Shown here: piece by piece, positions 1 through 11,720 of the stretch | Numbering within the stretch: position 1 is the stretch's first letter | Layout: each line of letters opens with the position of its first letter | Translations under genes and position numbers: made by a program | From: Gnetum montanum | Lineage: Eukaryota; Streptophyta; Gnetopsida; Gnetales; Gnetaceae | DNA length: 64,000 bases | Reading direction: 5' to 3' | Assembly (NCBI GenBank): GCA_015680685.1 | Contig: MNCI01014441.1 | Location: 405,577 to 469,576, forward strand | Notes under the pieces: model-generated | Told to the model about the DNA's origin: nothing | Seen by the model: only the letters and a program-made list of their open reading frames with translations | Databases searched by the model: none

Positions 1-1210
1 GGTCTGGATCCTCAATTCTAGCACGTTTTGATGCATTTCTGGGGCCCGAAAGTCTCTCTACGCTGGGCCTTATGCCGGGCGTAGAGGACTGAATAACCAT
101 CATTTGGAGCCCGAAATTAGATTTTCAAGTGCCTGAGACCTACTGGGAACCTTGGGGAAGGTCTTGGGGGGTCTAGACCCTCAATTCTAGCACGTTTTGA
201 TGCATTTCTGGGGCCCGAAAGTCTCTCTATCCTGGGTCTTACGTCGGGCGTATACGCTGGGCGTACAGGAATGAATGACCATCATTTGGAGCCCAAAATT
301 CGATTTTCAAGTGCCTGAGACCTGCTAGGTACCTTGGGGAAGATCCTAGGGGGTCCAGACGCTCAGTTCTGGCACATTTTGACTCATTTCTGGGGCCCAA
401 AAGTCTCTCTACGCTGGGCCTTACGCCGGGCGTATACGCTGGGCGTAGAGGAATGAATGACCATCATTTGGAGCCCAAAATTTGATTTTCAAGTGCCTGA
501 GACCTACTGGGAACCTTGGGAAAGGTCTTGGGGGGTCCAGATGCTCCATTCTGGCACGTTTTGATGCATTTCTGGGGCCCGAAAGTCTCTCTACGCTGGC
601 TGCACCCTGGCGTCTACGCCGGGCGTATAGGAATGGAAGACCATCANAGGGGTTTGGACGCTCAATTCTGGCATGTTTTGATGCATTTCTGGGGCCCGTA
701 AGTCTCNAGGGGTTTGGACACTCAATTCTGGCATGTTTTGATGCATTTCTGGGGCCCGTAAGTCTCTCTACGTTGGGCCTTACGCCGGGCGTATACGCTG
801 GGCGTAGAGGAATGAATGACCATTATTTGGAGCCCAAAATTCAATTTTCAAGTGCCTGAGACCTATTGAGAACCTTGGGGAAGGTCCTGGGGGGTCTGGA
901 CGCTTGATTCTGGCACATTTTGATGCATTTCTGGGGCCCGAAAGTCTCTCTACGCTGGGCCTTACGCAGGGCGTATACGCTGGACGTAGAGGAATGAATG
1001 ACCATCATTTGGAGCCTGAAATTCGATTTTCAAGTGCCTGAGACCTGCTGGGAACCTTGGGGAAGGTCCTGGGGGGTCTGGATGCTCGATTCTGGCATGT
1101 TTTGATGCATTTCTGGGGCCCTAAACTCTCTCTACACTGGGCCTTACGCCGGGCGTATACGCTGGGCATAGANTTGAGAACCTTGGGGAAGGTCCTGGGG
1201 GGTCTAGACA
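1..1210. repeat. Tandem array of ~182-bp units inside an LTR
   Basis: Units begin at about 11, 179, 361, 543, 660, 720, 903 and 1084, with a degenerate last copy near 1207. Full units are 181-183 bp; shorter ones sit next to the N characters at 647, 707 and 1173 and are probably assembly artefacts. Each full unit carries the box ATTCTGGCACGTTTTGATGC, a CTACGCTGGGCCTTACGC box, and usually the perfect palindrome GCGTATACGC (248-257, 430-439, 789-798, 971-980, 1153-1162). No coding capacity is conserved between units; open frames here are repeat artefacts. Confidence 0.9.
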
Positions 1211-1524
1211 CTCCACTTTAGCATGTTTTGAGGAGTTTTTGAGCCCCAAAAGTTGCTGTACGCTGGGCCTTACGCTGGGCATGTGTAGGCCAGCGTACAG
1301 GATGCATACTTAGTGAAAACCAAGTATTTTGAGCTCAAAATTTGCCAATTTTGATGCCAGATATCATCGTAGTCTTCTGTGGGTCCTAGGAAAATTTTAC
1401 TTACTTACTTTGGCTTCGTTTGATGCTATTTTTGAGGCTTTCAAGCTTGGTCATGCTGAGGACCAACATGACTTAGCTTAATTTCTGTCTACAAGTGTTA
1501 GCCAAAATTTTTTGTGGTGTTTCA
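1..1524 (-). mobile_element. Partial Tat/Ogre-like LTR (5' LTR or solo LTR)
   Basis: The right end reads GTGGTGTTTCA at 1514-1524, the same terminus found at the ends of the T1 and T2 LTRs (25919, 41411, 58372, 62413). The last 300 bases also resemble the T2 LTR, with the same order of blocks around AAGTATTTT, the GTGGGTCC box and the terminal GGTGTTTCA. No purine tract such as the one beside 41411 follows 1524, so in minus orientation this is the outer end of a 5' LTR or a solo LTR. The other end lies outside the window. The TG..CA logic gives TGAAACACC as the element-strand start. Confidence 0.7.
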
Positions 1525-2569
1525 GGCAGCAGTTGCTATTTCTCCTATATCAGTAGTGAAATGTCTTGGAACTGCAAACCCTTAATGATGATGACCTGCT
1601 TCTACAAGTGGGCTGCATTCAAGTCTGGCACGTTAAGCGCTAACGGTGTGAGTGCGTCCGCGGTTACCACCTATCTTTGGCGAAGAAAATAGACACCTCC
1701 CATGTCCTTGGATGCACTCAGCATTTGTGTTTTTTTTGTTTCTTTTTGCCAATAATCGTCCATAACCGCAGGCACAGGTGCAGGCATGGTAACCGCCTGC
1801 ATTTTAGCCCTATTCCGTTTATTTTGTTGTAACCTGTTACTCCAAAAACTACTAAACTACTTATTGTTACATGCTCTGGCCAAGAAATTAGGCTTACTGT
1901 GAAAATAGAAAAACGAAACCCTGTGTGGCAAGCATTTGGCAAAATTCTGAAGAGGAATATGAAGTTATCCCTAGCGGTTCTTGGCAAAATTTTTATCAAC
2001 AAGCATAACTTGTTTTGGTTGCCGTATTGATAAGAACCACCACGTTGCTTTTGAGAGTAAGTGTACCATTTTTTTTCCAACTTCCAAAAACATTTTCCCA
2101 ATGCCTGGACTATGCCATATTATATCACAAGATGCGCCTCTGTTTCTGAAAGTATTCAGTGTAGTACATTGTTTCTTCTTACTATAGAATCCAATTTTCT
2201 CTGTTTATTGACTTTAATTTGAATCTGTAAAAGCAGGACCGACCCCATTCTTGGTTAATGCTCATAGTCAATATGCTTGTATAACAAAGCCATGTATATC
2301 TACGCATCCACCACCACTGTTGAACCGTTTCTAAGCCCATAACTGGTTGAATTATAATCTTTCCCGATAGGCATCATGTAATATGCAAAAATATTAATAT
2401 TACACTCTTTGCCCAATGTATAAGGTTAAAAATAAAATATGTGTTTCATCACTGTATAACTCATCCGAATTTTTACACATATTTTATTTTATTTTTATTC
2501 TCTTTTCCTTCTATTTAAATAGACTGAAACTCCTGCTCCATGAAATGGCTTGAAATGTGGCAATAGTTC
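1525..2569. other. Unassigned sequence, no gene recognised
   Basis: This is flanking DNA to the right of the partial LTR. It has short open frames on both strands (the longest about 127 codons on minus, 1718-2101), but none has a recognisable domain, homologous copy in the window or coding signature. It may be host intergenic DNA or a decayed repeat. Confidence 0.4.
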
Positions 2570-2649
2570 CATCCATGGAATTTGACTAGATCGTGCATGA
2601 ATACTTGTGATTCATATGGTTGGGCATAGGGATACCTCGCTGCTCATCA
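2570..2649 (+). mobile_element. Athila-like LTR end fragment, plus orientation
   Basis: The stretch ending CTTGTGATTCATATGGTTG ... GCTGCTCATCA is the reverse complement of the first 50 bases of the LTRs of elements A and B (TGATGAGTGGCGAGGTACCC...). The solo LTR at 11989-12877 ends in the same way. Similarity fades to the left of about 2570, so the fragment is truncated or strongly diverged. No PBS follows it, so it is not an intact 5' LTR. Confidence 0.6.
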
Positions 2650-3412
2650 CATATTGTGATGAAAGATCAATAACCAATGACTCATATACATCACTCGGAA
2701 GAACAAAATTAGGTGTCTTAGTTGGATCAACATCGCTAGAAGAATGCATCAAAACATTTTTCTTGCAAGCCCATAAATGTTTATTTTGAGAAGCAACACA
2801 AATTTCTGCATTAATAAAAGAAGTAAAAATTTCAACATCAATTAAAGTAGATGGAAGTAGTACAGAATCCCCCATAGGGAAATTCTACATAAATCAAATC
2901 GAATAGAGAAAAATCTTAGTTTTAAAAGTGATGAGGATTATACTATTCTCATAATAAGAACCTCTTATTAATGCAAAGGAAGGAATAAATGATGTATCTA
3001 TGCTTTGCATAATTATTTCTTCAATAGTTTGATAGCATAGAACATAATTCCAACCATGAAGTTGACTCCTCGCATATAAACAACAATCCTATTAATGAAA
3101 TATTTCAAAATCATACTCAAACATAAAAGAAATAACGCAAAAAAAATAAAAAATATGTAGAAAAATTTAAAAAATATTAAGAAATAAAAACCTTATTAAG
3201 AATTATAAAATAAATAATTGAAAAATATCCTTATTATTTTTTTAACTGGAAAGTATATCTCCCCTACAATTAAGGTTCATGTTAGAGATATGAAAGATGG
3301 AATGGGCTTTAACAATGATAGAGGTTTAGGATGGGTTTTTGGCTACTTAGAAGTCCCTACATGATTTGATTTATTGCATGTTAACTATAATGAGTTTTTG
3401 TTGATAGACAAG
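2650..3412 (-). mobile_element. AT-rich sequence; right end is displaced part of element C
   Basis: From about 3200 to 3412 the sequence aligns with element B about 19750-19890, the stretch just past the integrase C-terminus (shared blocks around the GCATG/GCACG TTAACTA...TTTTTG words). The target duplication ACAAG at 3408-3412 is repeated at 10514-10518, so 3412 and 10519 were adjacent before element A inserted. The part at 2650-3200 is AT-rich and I recognise nothing in it. Confidence 0.5.
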
Positions 3413-4284
3413 TGATGAGTGGCGAGGTACCCCTACACTCAACCATACGAATACGAGCATTACATGCATGATCCGATCAAACTCCGCAGACTAAGTGCCT
3501 ACACGCCTTATGAAACACTTAAGGTTAATCATTCATTATCTTCCCGAACTTACTTGTATTTGTCATGGTTGTATGGTTAAGTAAGTCTAAGGTATGTGAT
3601 TTTTATATCTTTTATGTTTTATCTCCTATGCTAATGAGGTAAATGGGGAAGAGACTAATTAACTAACTTTAACTAACTAAGTTCTAATGCCTAGCATCAG
3701 TATCCGTTCCCACTTGTCGTTCACACCCTAAGCCGATGCAACCTTCTGGGATTACCAAATGCTATTCATTATTGGGATTACCAAGCGTAACACACATGCT
3801 CGAAGCGGTCGTACTAAATGCACTTAACTAGGAGAGAAGGGTTGAGAGAGATTAATTAACTAATAAAGCATTTAAATGATGAACAATAAATAACAACAAT
3901 TAAAGTCTTATTTAGCTTAGTCCATGCACTGCAAGGTTTATCCAACAGTTCATCTTTATTGCCGTACACAAACTTGTGCTCAAGTACAATATTTTCTAGA
4001 AAAAAGATCCATTCACTTTGGAGCTCCTACTACAGGCACATGGAAATTATTCTATCTCTAGAGAGGTAAAACTGCCAGATTTTTGCTAAGGGTCTATATC
4101 TAGATGGAGAAATAAGGTAGAGCCTCTTCTTATTTATAGAAATGGTGGCGGACTGCGATATCGCATACGCGATATCGCGAGAAAGACACGATATCACATA
4201 CGATACATCGTGTACGCGATATCGCAGTGAGGATGTGATATCGTGTACACGATATCGCAACCCATGCAATATCGCATCCCATCA
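3413..4284 (-). repeat. 3' LTR of element A
   Basis: The LTR runs from TGATGAGTGG to CCCATCA (plus-strand view) and matches 9656-10513 along its length, with mostly transition differences. A minus-strand TATA box (TATAAATA) lies at 4131-4138, giving a U3 of about 150 bp on the element strand. The neighbouring PPT at 4285-4293 fixes this copy as the 3' LTR. Confidence 0.92.
4145..4283. repeat. GCGATATCGC palindrome cluster in element A 3' LTR
   Basis: Repeated GATATCGC/GCGATATC words and near-palindromes (GCGATATCGC, ACACGATATCG, TACGCGATATCGC) fill the first 135 bases of U3. The same cluster occupies 10395-10510 in the 5' LTR. Element B has an unrelated palindromic repeat at the corresponding LTR position (17925-18095). 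Confidence 0.8.
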
Positions 4285-4293
4285 TACCCCCAT
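4285..4293 (-). other. Polypurine tract of element A
   Basis: On the minus strand ATGGGGGTA immediately precedes the LTR start TGATGGG. Element B has the matching TGTGGGGCTA before its LTR at 18102. Confidence 0.75.
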
Positions 4294-6200
4294 GACTGAA
4301 TAAAAACGTATCCCTGAGTTCCTTACAAAATATTGAAAAGGTATGGGATTATTAACTTGAATGGAACTAATGGTGAATGGGATGACATGTGAACGGATCA
4401 TCATTACAGAACATGACAAAATTGGTGTTCACAACAACAAGAGTGAACACTTTATACATTTGACATCAGGCCTTATTTGGCAGCTGAGAAAGAGAGAGGG
4501 AGAAAGAAGTTTTGATGTTGCCAATGCCAAGATTATGCCTTTTGTTGTCCATCCATAAGCGCACCATCCATCTTGTTCTTTGCATAGCTGTTTTAGCACC
4601 AATCCATTCCAACTGTTCCCTCCAGATCCAATCTGTTGCTGTATATTGCCATCTGCACATACAACATAGTCTTATATTAGCAAGGGTAAATGAATCACAA
4701 TGTAGTTGATGTCTTACTTCGGTGAAAGGTCCATTGGCTGAGTTGTGGTATGGCTGATACGAGTCTGGAGATATATTCATGGTGACTACCAAAGGTGTAG
4801 GGGTTAGGAGAAAATCAAAAAAACTAGGTCCAAACCCCCATGACTAAGAACGAACCTCTAGTAGCAATAGAATGGAGAAAGAATAAAGAATAAGAAAGAT
4901 GGAGAAAAAGAGGCAACTATAACGTCGATTAATGGATGTCAAGATGGAAATGAACAAAATAGAGTGGATTGCAAAAATGTTAAGGGAAAGAATTTAATTG
5001 GTGTACCAAATAGGAATGCCAGTGGGTCCTCCCCAAAGTAGGCTCATGCCTTTAATTCCCTAACAAACCCACATTCAAAGAGTCTGTAGGCTCTAGGAAT
5101 TTCATTTGGAATAAGAGTTAAAGTCTTAACCACAAGAATTTACCAAAAAGAAAAAAATGCGTCAACCAAAATATACACTAATGATACAACCGGCAATGAG
5201 GTGAACAATGGAATCCCAAGAACAAGGTGGTGTACAGCCCCGTGTGTATTTCAATGATTAATGTGACTTAGCAGATCCCATTCCAAGTTCGACCTCAACA
5301 AACTACATCCAGTGACTTTGCATTAATACATTCAGTCGACCCATCCTCTTGAAGTAACAAGAATGCATCCCCCAAAGAGCCACCACCATTCCGATGAAAC
5401 AAAGGAGGAGAGAATGGGAAGCGATAAGGGCCTTAGTTAGAGGGAACATGTTTATTTTAGTTCCATAACCAATGCTTGTAGCCCAAATGATTATTCCATT
5501 TAAGGGGTGTGCTTTGAATTCTCACTGTGTGTTTTTTTGTTTTTTATGTGTTTATACATGAGAACCACCCCATGCAAAGACTTTGTTATTTTTATTAACT
5601 CAGCTTCCTGATAATGGAGCAATGTCGGAATGGGAAGGAAAACTCAAAAAGAAAACATCCAAGCACCCAAGAGAATGGCCAACACAAATGCATCAAGTTC
5701 CCTTGAGGTCACACCCTTTTCAATCCTTGAGTCCTTTCTTAGTTTGAGAAATGCCTAGTCACCGATTCATTATAGTTCTTATTATTAAGAAAGGGACTAT
5801 ACAATTCCAAGCCAAGAGAGACCATAGAAATTTGTGGATGTATGGATGAAGTGGACTCATTGCCTGTCATATCAAAAGAACCATACCTTAGTATCAACAT
5901 CATAACTTAAAGGTAAAAACCAAACATTAGCAACCAATAGAAAATAGTTCATACCATCATTAGAGAACTTATTGGGTGAAAAACTTAACAAAATGGATAA
6001 GACACACACACACACACACACACACATAAAGAAATGAAAAAGTATGAATGATGTTGTAAAACAAAAATAAGAAAAGTTAAAGGAAACTTCTAAAACAAAA
6101 ATGTGTAAAATAATAACTCAAAAGAACTGAGGGCCCCGAATGATCAGCATAGGTGGCCATCTCCCCCATGACTGAATTGAAAGGGAGAGATCTAAAATGA
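4294..6200 (-). other. 3' non-coding region of element A
   Basis: This region corresponds to 18103-19800 of element B, with shared blocks such as the GCCAGTGGGTCCTCCCCAAAG box (5028 and 18878) and GGCCATCTCCCCCATGACT (6152 and 19760). I see no conserved reading frame. A (CA)n microsatellite lies at 6002-6027. Confidence 0.7.
6002..6027. repeat. (AC)n microsatellite
   Basis: An uninterrupted run of AC dinucleotides inside the 3' non-coding part of element A. Confidence 0.97.
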
Positions 6201-6389
6201 TGAATGCCTATTTGAATTTTTTAGAAGTGTCCAACTTCTCCTGATTGATGTTTTTACGTTAAGGGGTGGAAGTCGATAATGCTCATGCTCCAATGTATCT
6301 ATGCCTTCGTTGTGGGCGTGAGTTGTTCCCCCATTTCATTCCATGCATGTTGGTGGGCTGCTCTCTTGATTAGCTGTCAACCACTGGGT

Positions 6390-6870
6390 ATTCTCTTATT
6401 GTGTGGATGCTACATATAGGCACCTTTGTATCTGAGTTTCTTGGACACACCAATTGCATGCAGGAGATGCTGAGCATTCCTCCATGTCGTCACCCTCTAA
6501 GTCACTGTATGTGATGCATGGAACTTTCTTCTTCTTGATCTTTCCATAAATTTTTTCCTTAGATATTTCCAAGGAAAGATCGTAGATTCCTAGGCACACG
6601 CTAATGGTGCTGAGCCATGTCCTCCCCATTATAATTGTGAAGTCCCCTTTGCTACTATTGACTTCCACCAAGAAATCAGCTGGGTATGACCAACCACACA
6701 CAGTGGTAATGATGTCCTCCACCAATCCCAAGGGAATAGTGATGGATTGGTCAGCCAGCTCTAGTTGAATATTGCTCTTCTTGAGTGGAGACATGTTCTA
6801 GGCTTTATACATTCCTCGTGAGATTAGGTTGACTCTGGAACCTGGGTTAAGAAGAGCCTTATGAGGTTCA
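6390..6870 (-). pseudogene. Retropepsin region of element A (catalytic Asp lost)
   Basis: The conceptual product contains ALLNPGSRVNLISRGMYKA, then ELADQSITIPLGLVEDI and IIMGRTWLSTI, the order of a plant gypsy aspartic protease (flap and ILGR-type motif). Athila proteases usually carry DLGAS at the active site, and element B has DLGSSVNLIS. Here the codon reads AAC, so the catalytic Asp is Asn, and a stop follows the MYKA motif. A 132-codon open frame (6396-6794) covers the C-terminal part. The region joins gag upstream, but the RT that should follow is absent because of the internal deletion. Confidence 0.8.
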
Positions 6871-7129
6871 TTCCCAGCAACTTGGAGATAAATTAGGGGG
6901 CATCCAGGATTAGAGAGTTTCCTGGGAAGGTGGACTACCTTGATCTAGTCAGTAATGGTATATGTTAACATAACCATATGCGTTGAGCCCTGTTGTTGGT
7001 TTGAAGGGACCTCCAAAGCCTTATTTGTTGGAGGAGGGGTCATAGACTCAACTACTTGTGGTTGTGAGAGCTTGTTTGGACTCTTGGTTCTAAAGAAAGG
7101 TCTTCTCTTTGTATGGCTGTTAGAACCAG

Positions 7130-9509
7130 TAGTGGGTTGAAGGTTTATAGCTCTTGTAGCATTACGTTGCTACGGTTGAGTGGGGAGTTCCCCTTGCATT
7201 TTTGGAGCGGGTGGTAGTGGAAATACCAGGGTAAGAGTGGCAGATGGATTCGGAGGATGGTATGCATATGGTGTGTCTTCTGTAGGAGAAGGATTCCTAA
7301 AATACTCTTGAACTTGGTAGTGACGTTGTGGGGTTGCGTGACCCATAGAGTCACTTGGAGAAACCAGCTGCTGCACGTAGTAGCCATATGGGTCTGGTTG
7401 CCAGTAAGGGTATTGTTATCTAGGCGATGGCATTCCCCATGACTATGGGTGTTGCCACTGCTAGTATTTCCTGATAGGTTGTAGTGGTTTTCCACTTGGA
7501 TAATATGTTAATGGTTGGTGGAACTACCTTGGGTTACCTTGGGGATAAGGTGACCTTCAGGGTGCCTACCGTTTGTTAAGTCTTGGGTTGAGTGCATACA
7601 CCCCGGACTCTTGCAGATGTGAGATTATTGGGCAACATCCCTTAGGATGGTCATATTGGTAGATCTCACATCCATCATCATTGTCCATGTCAGAATCCAC
7701 CACCTCATCATTGATAGTCATTTTTCCCTTACCCTTGTCATGTGCATGGCCTAAATCTCTCCTCTTTTTATTATCATGGTCACTACTTCGTTCCCCCTTA
7801 GACTCCTCTATGATCTTTAGGACAGTTTCAATGTTACTATATAAGGAGCTCCATATTTCATCTACCTTAGCTGATACTTCCGTTGTTAGCTTTTGAAGTG
7901 GCAAGGTTTTTCTATTCACCAACCCTTCAAGTGGTGACTCATCTTCTTCCTCACAAAATCTTACTCCCTTCTTTCGAAGGGAAGGATTGCAGTTATATTC
8001 TTCTGCGCTTTCTCTTTTCCATAGCTCCCCTTCTTCTTTAGCTACTTGCTCCAACAATCAATGAATTTCATGGGACCTAAGTTTAGATAATCTTCCTTGG
8101 GCATGTGTCCCAAGGGTTCTCCTAGTTTTGTGTCTTAGCCCATCTACGAGGTGGTGGAGTTGATCCCGTTGTGCGTAACCATGGCCCAGGCAATGATGTA
8201 GCAATGCATAATACCGGCCCATGGTAGCATCCAAGGGTTCGTGAGTACCCTACTTCCATCCTTAGGTCTATTTATGCAAGTTAGAAACTACAGAGTACGT
8301 TTGGTATTTATCATTAAACAATTCTAGCATTGTACTCCACCTCCTAATAGTTTTCAGCTCTAAAGACCAGTACCAACTTTCTGCTTCTTTTATGAGTGTC
8401 CTAAGGAACAACTTTAACTTTTGCCACTTGTTTTCAATATTTTGCAAGGCGTAGGCATAGTGGAATGCCTATAAGTGATTTTTCAAATCAACATTGTATC
8501 CCCCCTCAAATCGTGGGATATTATTCATGTCAGGTCTCTTGATCCGGCTATCTTTTTGATGCTTTTTAGGTATTCTAACAGCCTCCATAATGTCTAACAT
8601 ACTTCGGGTTGCTAGTAGGGGTTCATCATGATCATCTCTCTCATGATATCTATGATGCCTATGTGGTTCCCTACTTTCCCTTCTATCCCTTGACTCTCTC
8701 GAATGCCCTTGTCCTCGCTCTTAACTCTCTTGTCGAGGTCTCTCATTTTGCTTACCCTTATCCTCACCATTGTGCTCTTTGTGACTACGTCCTGATGTGG
8801 AAGGAGAGGGTGAATGATGTGATGAAGGGGAAGAAGGAGGAGATCCATCACCATGGTGATGTCTCCTACCTTCTCTTTAGTGGTTGCAGCCCCAATCGTG
8901 ATGACAATCAAAATGCTTACCCTCATCTTGTGCTTATGTTCCCTCAGTGAACACTTGGTGTTCGTGGGCATCAGAACCAGGGTTGTGTATCGTGAAGCAA
9001 AGGTTCTAATGCATCACCTCCTCACTATCATTAGGAGGGGGAACATCATTTTGTGGAGAACCTATTAAGATAGGTTCACCACCCCTAATTTCTCTTATGA
9101 CAGGCGACGCGTTGCGGGGTCCTTTGCCCTTCAACGATGTGTGACGACTCTCTTGCCGTAAGTCCCGTTGACATTGTGCTTCTATGGGATGGTAGTCCCT
9201 TGTACCATAATCTTCTGCAACGTATTTAGTGTATAGCTACGTCATTTCTATCTGTGCAAGAGCACAAAGGAGCATGTTAGGGACTACTCTATCTAGGGGT
9301 AACACTATGTTACCTTGCAAGTCTCTCCCACGTACTTGTTCATCCTGATGGAGGATAAAGGTAAAATCGGGTATATACTCATCGTGATGAGTATATACTA
9401 CCTGATACTCTTGAGGAACTAGTGGATCTGGGTTACGTGTGTTAGACTGCCGACAGTCTCTTGTGTGATCCCTAGGTGGTGAAGTGCTTTTATGAGAAGA
9501 AGAAGACAT
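7130..9509 (-). pseudogene. gag region of element A
   Basis: The element-strand start is near 9509 (MSSSSHKSTSPPRD...), about 130 bases after the PBS. Pieces follow in shifting frames: 9509-9237, 8971-8612, then 8057-7566 with a charged helical stretch and a zinc-knuckle remnant CEIYQYDHPKGC. The same motif in element B reads CKICQYEHPKGC, a C-x2-C-x3-H-x3-C arrangement, so one Cys is lost here. A Pro/Gln-rich segment (7376-7170, PTEDTPYAYHPPNP) leads into protease. The role is capsid/nucleocapsid of the retroelement particle. Frameshifts and stops make it a pseudogene. Confidence 0.75.
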
Positions 9510-9635
9510 TTTTTATCTTGTCAGTGTGCTATTGATCATTGTTTAAATTTTCTTCTGATTAACCCTAAGGGTTCGTTTAAGCTTCCCAACGATGTGGATG
9601 ATTTCCTATGTTCTACTTAGCGCACAAACAACTTA

Positions 9636-9654
9636 GTCCCCGGCAACGGCACCA
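9636..9654 (-). other. Primer binding site of element A
   Basis: The minus-strand sequence TGGTGCCGTTGCCGGGGAC starts one base after the LTR end. It differs by one transition from the TGGCGCCGTTGCCGGGGA site typical of Athila elements, usually ascribed to a tRNA-Asp primer (family knowledge). Confidence 0.9.
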
Positions 9655-9655
9655 A

Positions 9656-10513
9656 TGATGAGTGGCGAGGTACCCCTACACTCAACCATACGAATACAAG
9701 TGTTACACATGCGATCTGGTCGAACTCCGCAGACTAAATGCCTACACACCTTATGGAACACTTAAGGTTAATCGTTTGTTATCTATCTAGACTTACTTGT
9801 ATTTGTCACAGTTGTATGGTTAAGTAAGTCTGAGGTATGTGATTTTTATATCTTTTATGTTTTATCTCCTATGCTAATGAGGTAAAGGGGGAAGAGACTA
9901 ATTAACTAACTTTAACTAACTAAGTTCTAATGCCTAGAATCAGTATCCGTTCCCACTTGCCATTCACACCCTGAGCCAATGCAACCTTCTGGGATTACCA
10001 TACGCTATTCGTTGTTGGGATTACCAAGCGTAACGCATGTGCTCGAAGTGTTCGTACTGAATACACTTAACTAGGAGAGTAGGGTTGAGAGAGATTAATT
10101 AACTAATAAAGCATTTAAATGATGAACAATAAGTAACAATAATTAAAGTCCTATTTAGCTTAGTCCATGCACTGCAAGGTTTATCCAATAGTTCTTCTTT
10201 ATTACCATACACAAACTTATGGTCAAGTACAATATTTTCTCGAATAAAGATTTGTTCACTTTGGAGCTCCTATTGCAGGCACATGGAAATTATTGTATCT
10301 CTAGAGAGGTAAAACTGCTAGAGTTTCGCTAAGGGTCTAGATCTAGATGGAGAAACAAGGGAGAGTTACTTATTATTTATAGAAATGGTAGCAGACTGTG
10401 ATATCGCGTACGCGATATCACAGGAAAGACGTGATATTGTGTACGATACATCGCGTACGTGATATTGCAGTGAGGAAACGATATCGCGGCCCATGTGATA
10501 TCGTGTCCCATCA
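9656..10513 (-). repeat. 5' LTR of element A
   Basis: The LTR has the same termini as 3413-4284. Its minus-strand TATA box is at 10374-10381. It is adjacent to a perfect Athila-type PBS on its left, which makes it the 5' LTR in minus orientation. To its right the target duplication leads directly into the integrase C-terminus of element C, so it is not shared with that element. Confidence 0.92.
10395..10510. repeat. GCGATATCGC palindrome cluster in element A 5' LTR
   Basis: This is the counterpart of the cluster at 4145-4283. It contains GCGTACGCGATATC, GATACATCGCGTACG and GTGATATCGTG words. It lies upstream of the TATA box on the element strand, where promoter elements would be expected. 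Confidence 0.75.
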
Positions 10514-11720
10514 ACAAGTTAGTAAATTTGCATGGGTTTAGACTTGAACATGACATGGATAATATAAGGTCCTTTCCATAACATTTGAAATTTGGTGCAT
10601 CATGTGATAAGTGAGGTTCCAATAGAGGACCTTGTCTTTTGGTTTAAACTCTACACGTTGAATCTTAACACCATCACATTGCTTAGTGTACTCTTTATAA
10701 ATCTCATTCATTATTAGTGCTACCCTCTTATTTTCATCTAATACATTAAGATTCATTAAGCATTCTTTTTCTACCAAGTTAATGCTAAGATCAAGCTCAC
10801 ATGTTGTATTTAATGTATAATGTTTCATTTGAATAAATAATTTAGGCAACTTATCGTATACTAACTTGTATGGAAAATAGCCTATAATAAGTCTCCATGT
10901 GAAGTGATAGATCCATAAAGCACTATAATTTTATTCTCAAATTTTTCTTGTATCTATTAATGGTCCTCATAAGGATGCATGTAATTTTCCTATTGGTTAT
11001 TGTTTCCTAATTATTGGCCCAATGGTAATTAGGTATTGTTAATTTATGCTCAACCCCTAAACACTACATTAGTTTTTTAAAGGTAGTACTTATAAAATGG
11101 GTACCATTTCCCTTAGCAAATCAAACCTATTAACCACCTATTACTAAAAGAATTTGTAGTTGTTGTCATAGTGCAATCAGACACTACAATAACTTGTGTC
11201 CATTATATACAATAGTCAATGATAATAATAATATAGGATTTCCCATTTGTCATGGCCATGATGAGATCCATGAAGTCAAATCCCCATAAATCAAATGGTT
11301 CCAATGGTTGGATCCATTATTAGAATCCTTCAAATCTTGATGTCATCCTAGAATACACCTTTCGTAGGATTTAGCAAATGGGTGTGCATCCCTAAAAACT
11401 ATAGGCCAAATGTACCTAACCATGAGAATTTTAATGATGGTCATTTTCTTATATAATGGCATTCACAAGGTCCATCATGAGCATCTTATAGTACTTTTGA
11501 CTAGTTTTCCTCCTATACATACAAATAAACCAAGTCATCTATGCAAATTTTATAAAGGTGTCCTTTATCTTGATATAGTACTTAATCTAGTGTAGGAATT
11601 ATTATTTCCTACACTTTTCCCATTTTGAAGGGACCTCTTGTATGAGTAAGCATGTGAGATACTCAACATACCATGGCTTAATTACTTCTATTGAAACTAT
11701 TATGACTTTTGTAAATAGTA
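10514..11720 (-). pseudogene. Integrase remnant of element C
   Basis: The C-terminal integrase part is still readable on 10849-10538 (KRVALIMNEIYKEYTKQ, then VEFKPKDKVLYWN), matching element B (RKVKYQPGDKVLYWN at about 20050). The core at 10850-11700 aligns at the nucleotide level with B 20170-20870 but is full of stops. The catalytic residues are not confidently readable. Confidence 0.65.

Larger units (their letters stand above)
3413..10513 (-). mobile_element. Element A: Athila-like LTR retrotransposon lacking RT-RH-IN
   Basis: This is a 7.1-kb element in minus orientation. It has LTRs at 3413-4284 and 9656-10513, a PBS at 9636-9654, a PPT next to 4285 and a perfect 5-bp target duplication ACAAG (3408-3412 and 10514-10518). 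Going down the minus strand it has gag (about 9509 to 7130) and a retropepsin region (about 6870 to 6390), then directly the 3' non-coding region. Aligned with element B, the jump near 6215 removes what corresponds to B 19815-22690, so reverse transcriptase, RNase H and integrase are all missing. It is therefore a non-autonomous gag-protease derivative, now also carrying stops. It sits inside element C. Confidence 0.9.

Noticed and set aside
1718-2101. 127-codon minus-strand frame in unassigned sequence
   Set aside because: No motif, no second copy, low-complexity Lys tail; not supported as a gene.
7257-7442. Plus-strand frames over gag of element A
   Set aside because: Complementary shadows of the minus-strand gag region.
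9656-10513. LTR shared between elements A and C (tandem recombinant)
   Set aside because: There is no PPT on its right side and the ACAAG duplication shows A inserted into C.
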